Below are positions 7,773 through 10,790 of a stretch of DNA of 10,790 nucleotides, in pieces (position 1 is the stretch's first letter; the number at the start of each line of letters is the position of its first letter). The position numbers and the translations under genes were made by a program. The notes beneath the pieces are model-generated. The model was given only the letters and a program-made list of their open reading frames with translations. It made no database searches and was not told the origin of the DNA. The DNA is taken from contig PXYR01000057.1 in assembly GCA_003023665.1 (NCBI GenBank), positions 1-10,790 on the forward strand, given 5' to 3'. This DNA comes from Bacteroidota bacterium (GTDB taxonomy: Bacteria > Bacteroidota > Bacteroidia > Flavobacteriales > Schleiferiaceae).

Positions 7773-7919
7773 TTATTTTAGGAAGCTTTTTGCTTCGTCC
7801 TTACCTACAACACGCTCTTCAAAAGAGTAAGAACCTTTATCGTTCTTTACCATGTTGATTACTTTAGTGTACTGCTTAGAGTCGCCTGATTTCAGCGTTG
7901 CTACTACTTTCTTTGCCAT
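7773..7919 (-). CDS. DUF4295 small basic protein, probable Bacteroidota-specific ribosomal protein
   Basis: 48-residue lysine-rich protein, found by reading the gap between rpmG and ftsY. It begins MAKKVVATLKSGDSKQYTKV and ends with KDEAKSFLK. This matches the DUF4295 family, which in Bacteroidota sits directly after rpmG. The start is one base beyond the rpmG stop, so the genes are co-translated. Its size, charge and location between bL28/bL33 genes and a terminator point to a ribosomal or ribosome-associated role. I recall that a phylum-specific 50S protein named bL38 was described from a Flavobacterium ribosome structure. This family is a good candidate for it, but I could not verify the identity. 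Confidence 0.88.
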   Translation of the reverse strand: MAKKVVATLKSGDSKQYTKVINMVKNDKGSYSFEERVVGKDEAKSFLK

Positions 7920-7920
7920 C

Positions 7921-8103
7921 TTATTTAATCTCTTTATGAACAGTCATACGCTTAAGCACGGGGTTGTATTTCTTCAACTCCATACGATCCGGCGTATTCT
8001 TCTTGTTCTTAGTTGTAATGTAACGAGAAGTACCTGGCATACCAGAGTCTTTGTGCTCTGTACACTCTAGGATTACTTGAACGCGGTTACCTTTCTTCGC
8101 CAT
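7921..8103 (-). CDS. rpmG: 50S ribosomal protein bL33 (zinc-free form)
   Basis: 60 residues, normal for bL33, a large-subunit protein near the E site. The diagnostic core TSRYITTKNKKNTPDRMELK (about 25-44) and the terminal basic segment are present. The zinc-ribbon form has two CxxC pairs, but here only Cys14 remains. CTEHKDSGMPG replaces the first pair and the second pair is YNP, so this is the cysteine-free (C-) type, which does not bind zinc. It is 9 bp downstream of rpmB and 1 bp upstream of the DUF4295 gene. This order is conserved in the phylum. Confidence 0.96.
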   Translation of the reverse strand: MAKKGNRVQVILECTEHKDSGMPGTSRYITTKNKKNTPDRMELKKYNPVLKRMTVHKEIK

Positions 8104-8112
8104 GTTCTATTC

Positions 8113-8352
8113 TTATTTAACAACGTATCCGTTTGCTTCAGCTTCTTTAAGCACAGCAGAGATACCTTTTTTGTTGATAGTTTTCAATGTTGAAGCAGCT
8201 ACTTTCAAAGTCACCCAACGATCCTCTTCTGGGATGTAGAATTTCTTTGTAAACAAGTTCGCGTTGAACTTGCGCTTATTCTTCTTATTGGAGAAGGAAA
8301 CATGGTTTCCTGTCATCGCTTTCTTACCTGTCAAATCACAAACACGTGACAT
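8113..8352 (-). CDS. rpmB: 50S ribosomal protein bL28
   Basis: 79 residues, close to the usual 78. The family start MSRVCDLTGKKAMTGNHVSF and the central FYIPEEDRWVTLKVAASTLK are clear, and the C-terminus NGYVVK fits the family. Only Cys5 is present, so this is not the zinc-ribbon type. It is the first gene of the rpmB-rpmG-DUF4295 cluster, with a likely promoter 34 bases upstream. The upstream mRNA region has no strong Shine-Dalgarno sequence, as is usual for Bacteroidota. Confidence 0.97.
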   Translation of the reverse strand: MSRVCDLTGKKAMTGNHVSFSNKKNKRKFNANLFTKKFYIPEEDRWVTLKVAASTLKTINKKGISAVLKEAEANGYVVK

Positions 8353-8389
8353 AATCTTATACTTTTCTGGGTTCTACCAAAATGGTTTG

Positions 8390-8420
8390 CAAAACTAAGT
8401 CAATTCTTTGTTATCACCAA
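8390..8420 (-). promoter_or_regulatory. Bacteroidota-type promoter for rpmB-rpmG-DUF4295
   Basis: Read on the minus strand, TTG at 8420-8418 is followed after 20 bases by TAGTTTTG at 8397-8390. The latter exactly matches the TAnnTTTG -7 element of the primary sigma factor in this phylum, with TTG as the -33 element. Predicted transcription starts near 8387, leaving a leader of about 34 bases before the rpmB ATG. The -33 element begins directly after the cinA stop codon (8423-8421). The match is by eye, with no transcript data. Confidence 0.6.
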
Positions 8421-9668
8421 CTATGATGCGGGATAATCTTCTACTTCTTTTACTAACAAGTTCAGTGCAGCAAAAATGGTCTTCTGAATATTGCGTTCAC
8501 GCACCTTTCCAAAAACAAACTTTTCAGCAATGGTGCGCTCTGGACCAGCAATAGATATCCAACTGGTACCTACAGGCTTATCCGGGGTTCCTCCACCAGG
8601 ACCGGCAATACCACTAACGGCAACAGCAAAGTCTACACCTAAGTTCTTTCTGGCGGCCTCTGACATTTGGCGCACTACTTCTTCACTTACAGCCCCTTTT
8701 TCCACTATGGTCGAATGATCTACGCCTAGCAAGGTTTCCTTTATTCCATAGGAATAGGCCACTAGTCCACCTTCAAAATAGGCAGAAGAACCTGGTACAT
8801 TTACCAGCGCTGCGGCAATGCCTCCGCCCGTGCAACTTTCTGCTGTTCCTACTGTGAGTCCTTTTTCTTGCAATAGAATACCTACATAGCGCTCAATGGG
8901 CTTGGAGGAGCCGTCCATCAAAGCATCTCCTAAAGCTTTTCTCAACACCCCCGTGGCTGCATCTACTTCTGCTTGTAAGTCGTCATTGCGCTTTCCACGT
9001 GAGGTTAATCGTAAACGCACCATTCCTGGTCTTGGTAGGTAGGCCAATTTGATGGAGCCGGGAAATTCAGATTCAAATGGCTCAATTTTATCTGCTAACA
9101 CGCTTTCTGGCACGCCAACTACAAACAGGGTTTTATGTATGATTTGGTAATCTATTTCTTCTCGCAGCAAGGGCAAGAGTTCATTGCTCACCAAACCTTT
9201 CATTTCATAGGGAACCCCCGGTAGACTAACAATTCTAACCTCACCCTTTCTAAAGAGCATTCCCGGAGCAGTACCCTTGTGGTTGAACAGCACTTCGCAG
9301 GCTTCAGGCACCAAGGCTTGCTGCTTATTGCGCTCAACCGGTTCACGGCCAAACCCTTTGAAGAGTTGTACTATGTGTTCCCAAACGTCTTCACGGAATA
9401 CCATTTCTGAGCCAAAATAGTTGGCCAAGGTCTGCTTGGTGAGATCATCTTTTGTGGGTCCTAGGCCGCCCGTCATAATAACCAATTGGGTTTCTGGGTA
9501 CAATCCTTCCACGGCTTCAATGATGGCCTCTGGGGTGTCGGAAATACTATTGATTCTAGTGACTTCTATCCCTTCTTCGTTTAAAACGGTTCCAAGCCAA
9601 GCACTATTGGTGTCAACAATTTGTCCAATTAATATCTCGTCCCCTATGGTTATGATTTCTGCTTTCAC
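8421..9668 (-). CDS. cinA: CinA-family protein (MoaB/MogA-like plus nicotinamide-nucleotide amidase domains)
   Basis: 415 residues if started at the GTG at 9668, giving the standard N-terminus MKAEIITIGDEILIGQIVDT. The N-terminal MoCF-biosynthesis-like domain (about 1-170) carries TGGLGPTKDD at 66-75 and PGVPYEM at 150-156. In homologues it acts as an ADP-ribose or NMN pyrophosphatase-type domain. The C-terminal CinA domain (about 255-412) carries TAESCTGG at 275-282 and SGIAGPGGGTPDKPVGT at about 352-368, typical of PncC nicotinamide mononucleotide deamidase. The likely role is recycling NMN and pyridine nucleotides in the cytoplasm. The competence link in the name comes from other bacteria. 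An in-frame ATG at 9710 would add 14 residues and overlap the divergent gene, so I prefer GTG. The gene ends just before the rpmB promoter, with no terminator seen. Confidence 0.93.
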   Translation of the reverse strand: MKAEIITIGDEILIGQIVDTNSAWLGTVLNEEGIEVTRINSISDTPEAIIEAVEGLYPETQLVIMTGGLGPTKDDLTKQTLANYFGSEMVFREDVWEHIVQLFKGFGREPVERNKQQALVPEACEVLFNHKGTAPGMLFRKGEVRIVSLPGVPYEMKGLVSNELLPLLREEIDYQIIHKTLFVVGVPESVLADKIEPFESEFPGSIKLAYLPRPGMVRLRLTSRGKRNDDLQAEVDAATGVLRKALGDALMDGSSKPIERYVGILLQEKGLTVGTAESCTGGGIAAALVNVPGSSAYFEGGLVAYSYGIKETLLGVDHSTIVEKGAVSEEVVRQMSEAARKNLGVDFAVAVSGIAGPGGGTPDKPVGTSWISIAGPERTIAEKFVFGKVRERNIQKTIFAALNLLVKEVEDYPAS

Positions 9669-9694
9669 GAACTTGAGCTTGAATTTTGAGACGA

Positions 9695-9702
9695 CAAAGA
9701 TA
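9695..9702 (-). promoter_or_regulatory. Possible -7 promoter element for cinA
   Basis: Read on the minus strand, TATCTTTG matches TAnnTTTG exactly and sits in the 40-bp gap between the divergent genes. It would start transcription near 9692, about 24 bases before the GTG of cinA. This fits the GTG start and argues against the longer ATG at 9710. No TTG occurs at the usual 19-21 base spacing upstream, so the call is weak. Confidence 0.35.
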
Positions 9703-9708
9703 CTTTCC

Positions 9709-10554
9709 ATGGACCAATTCTCTCCTTCTGAACTTATCCTAAATGAAGACGGTAGTGTATACCACTTGGGCCTTGTGGCTGCAGATATACCAGATCTAAT
9801 CTTCACTGTAGGAGATCCGGACCGAGTAGCCTCTGTCTCCCAGCATTTTGACACCATTCTTTGGACTAAAACACGGCGTGAATTCACCATTACCAGAGGC
9901 ACCTTGAATCAGCATGAAGTGTTGGTGCTCTCCACCGGAATGGGCACGGACAACATTGACATTGTTCTCAATGAATTGGATGCTGCAGTCAATATTGATC
10001 CTGTTACACGCACAAGAAATCAAGTGCCGCGCAAACTCAAAATCATAAGAATAGGTACTTCTGGTGCAGTGGACCCAACCATTAAAGTGGGCACCTTACT
10101 GCATAGCGTTGGTGCACTTGCCTTTGACGCCTTGCTGCCTTTTTACGAGCATAATTTCAAGAGCATACACATTGAAGGCTCGCCCATAAAACCCACTTAC
10201 ATACCAGTTCCTTCTGCTACTACACCGCAGTTTGATGGACTTATGCACGGTATCACTGCCACCCTACCTGGCTTTTATGGTCCACAAGGACGTTCCATCC
10301 AAATCAAAAGCACCTTTAAGGAAACGTTACAGAACCTCTACAAAACACAATTGGGTGAATTCCACATCACCAATTTTGAGATGGAAACCTCCGGCATCTA
10401 TGCACTGGCCAATCTTTTGGGCCATGAAGCCCACAGCTTTAGCGCCTTACTGGCCAACAGAACTACCAATGAATTTCACCCGGACCCGGCAGGCCCTGTG
10501 AACGAGTTGATAGAGAAAGTTTTGGGGTGGGCGACATTAAGCTCGCTTAAGTAA
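9709..10554 (+). CDS. Nucleoside phosphorylase, PNP/UDP family (uridine phosphorylase-like)
   Basis: 281 residues with the ATG at 9709, which gives the family-like start MDQFSPSELILNEDGSVYHL. The frame is open further upstream, but only as the antisense of cinA. It catalyses phosphorolysis of a nucleoside to a free base and (deoxy)ribose 1-phosphate in nucleoside salvage. Motifs: GDPDR at 35-39 (phosphate binding), STGMG at 75-79, RIGTSGAV at 114-121, GFYGPQGR at 188-195, and NFEMETSGIYALA at 222-234, containing the Glu-Met-Glu ribose-binding element. The EMETSGIY form and overall length resemble uridine phosphorylase more than hexameric PNP, but the base specificity is not certain. It is transcribed divergently from cinA. 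Both concern nucleotide or pyridine-nucleotide salvage, which may be coincidental. No convincing promoter was found, and two tandem hairpins follow the stop. Confidence 0.93.
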   Translation: MDQFSPSELILNEDGSVYHLGLVAADIPDLIFTVGDPDRVASVSQHFDTILWTKTRREFTITRGTLNQHEVLVLSTGMGTDNIDIVLNELDAAVNIDPVTRTRNQVPRKLKIIRIGTSGAVDPTIKVGTLLHSVGALAFDALLPFYEHNFKSIHIEGSPIKPTYIPVPSATTPQFDGLMHGITATLPGFYGPQGRSIQIKSTFKETLQNLYKTQLGEFHITNFEMETSGIYALANLLGHEAHSFSALLANRTTNEFHPDPAGPVNELIEKVLGWATLSSLK

Positions 10555-10560
10555 GCTAAT

Positions 10561-10602
10561 CGTCTACTTAAAAGACGTAATAACGCTGGATTCGTTATTT
10601 TT
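10561..10602 (+). terminator. Tandem hairpins with short T-run after the nucleoside phosphorylase gene
   Basis: The first stem-loop is CGTCT (10561-10565), a 7-base loop, AGACG (10573-10577). One base later comes the second: AATAACG (10579-10585), a 7-base loop, CGTTATT (10593-10599), leading into five T (10598-10602). The stems are short and the second is AT-rich, so this is a weak intrinsic terminator. Its place 7 bp after the stop codon supports the call. Confidence 0.5.
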
Positions 10603-10629
10603 AGGGCTAAACCTGTTAATCCAGCTACG

Positions 10630-10790
10630 GTGGCGCATATCATTGGCCAATTAGAATCCCTAAAGACACTTAGAAACGAGTTAAATAATCGAAATGTTTC
10701 GATGTTTAATTCAATCAAAGAGGTTCAGGATTTTAAGAAGAATTTCAGGTCTATCAAAAATGACTTACAACAAAGTGCGGCATCAGATTT
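10630..10790 (+). other. Possible partial coding region running off the right edge, start uncertain
   Basis: The frame is stop-free from after the phosphorylase stop (10555) to the window end, 78 codons. The last part reads like a polar, helix-forming protein (QLESLKTLRNELNNRN at about 10651-10698, IKEVQDFKKNFRSIKNDLQQ at about 10717-10776), possibly coiled coil. Candidate starts in frame are GTG at 10630 and ATG at 10702. Neither has a visible promoter or ribosome-binding site. I recognise no family. It could be the 5' part of a real gene, a remnant of a broken gene, or chance. Confidence 0.3.
10688..10703. repeat. Perfect 16-bp palindromic site with 2-base centre
   Basis: ATCGAAA and TTTCGAT flank a TG centre, giving 7-bp perfect arms. 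It overlaps the candidate ATG at 10702 of the open frame at the right edge. It could be an operator for a dimeric regulator or a small hairpin, or chance. Confidence 0.35.

Noticed and set aside
9421..9708. Upstream extension of the phosphorylase frame
   Set aside because: It is antisense to cinA. The family-like N-terminus begins at the ATG at 9709.
9679..9708. TTG-N19-TACTTTCC as a plus-strand promoter for the phosphorylase
   Set aside because: The -7 match is imperfect and transcription would begin at or after the ATG at 9709, leaving no leader and losing the start codon.
9669..9902. Longer cinA reading frame starting at 9902, or ATG at 9710
   Set aside because: The extra residues are antisense to the phosphorylase gene and do not resemble CinA. 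The family N-terminus begins exactly at the GTG at 9668, and a -7-like element lies between the two candidate starts.
10476..10718. 80-codon minus-strand open frame
   Set aside because: It overlaps the phosphorylase 3' end and the tandem hairpins, has no recognisable domain, and the plus-strand frame over the same bases looks more protein-like.
1..10790. tRNA, rRNA, CRISPR array, insertion sequence or integrase
   Set aside because: Read through by eye, no cloverleaf-like segment, spaced direct repeats, transposase motif or flanking inverted repeats were found.

Overview
The window looks like chromosomal DNA from a member of the Bacteroidota, most likely the Flavobacteriales. The evidence is the gene order cinA, rpmB, rpmG, DUF4295, ftsY, rimO, a promoter of the TTG / TAnnTTTG type used in this phylum, the lack of clear Shine-Dalgarno sequences, and moderate A+T content. 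I cannot place the genus. There are ten convincing genes. Nine lie on the minus strand and are read from right to left, and one lies on the plus strand. No gene-free stretch exceeds 300 bases, and I saw no tRNA, rRNA, insertion sequence or CRISPR array.

Right end (about 8.4-10.8 kb): cinA (minus) and a PNP/UDP-family nucleoside phosphorylase (plus) diverge from a gap of only 40 bp. The phosphorylase is followed by two small tandem hairpins ending in a short T-run. After these comes an open frame that runs off the window and contains a perfect 16-bp palindrome. It may be the start or a remnant of another gene.

Centre (about 5.4-8.4 kb): a housekeeping block. rpmB (bL28), rpmG (bL33, without the zinc-binding cysteines) and a 48-residue DUF4295 protein form a tight cluster behind a recognisable promoter. 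A strong hairpin with a T-tract closes it. Next come ftsY (SRP receptor) and rimO (S12 methylthiotransferase), whose stop and start codons abut. These genes concern ribosome make-up, ribosome modification and co-translational targeting.

Left end (1 to about 5.3 kb): a compact envelope cluster of four genes with overlaps or gaps of only a few bases. They encode an exported two-LysM protein that looks like an MltD-type lytic transglycosylase without its catalytic core, two paralogous exported SGNH/GDSL hydrolase-like proteins, and a membrane-bound O-acyltransferase (MBOAT) that is cut by the window edge. MBOAT plus SGNH is the usual pairing for moving acyl groups across the membrane onto a polysaccharide or peptidoglycan. 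The LysM protein suggests, without proving it, that the cell wall is the site of action. This cluster is the most interesting part of the window.
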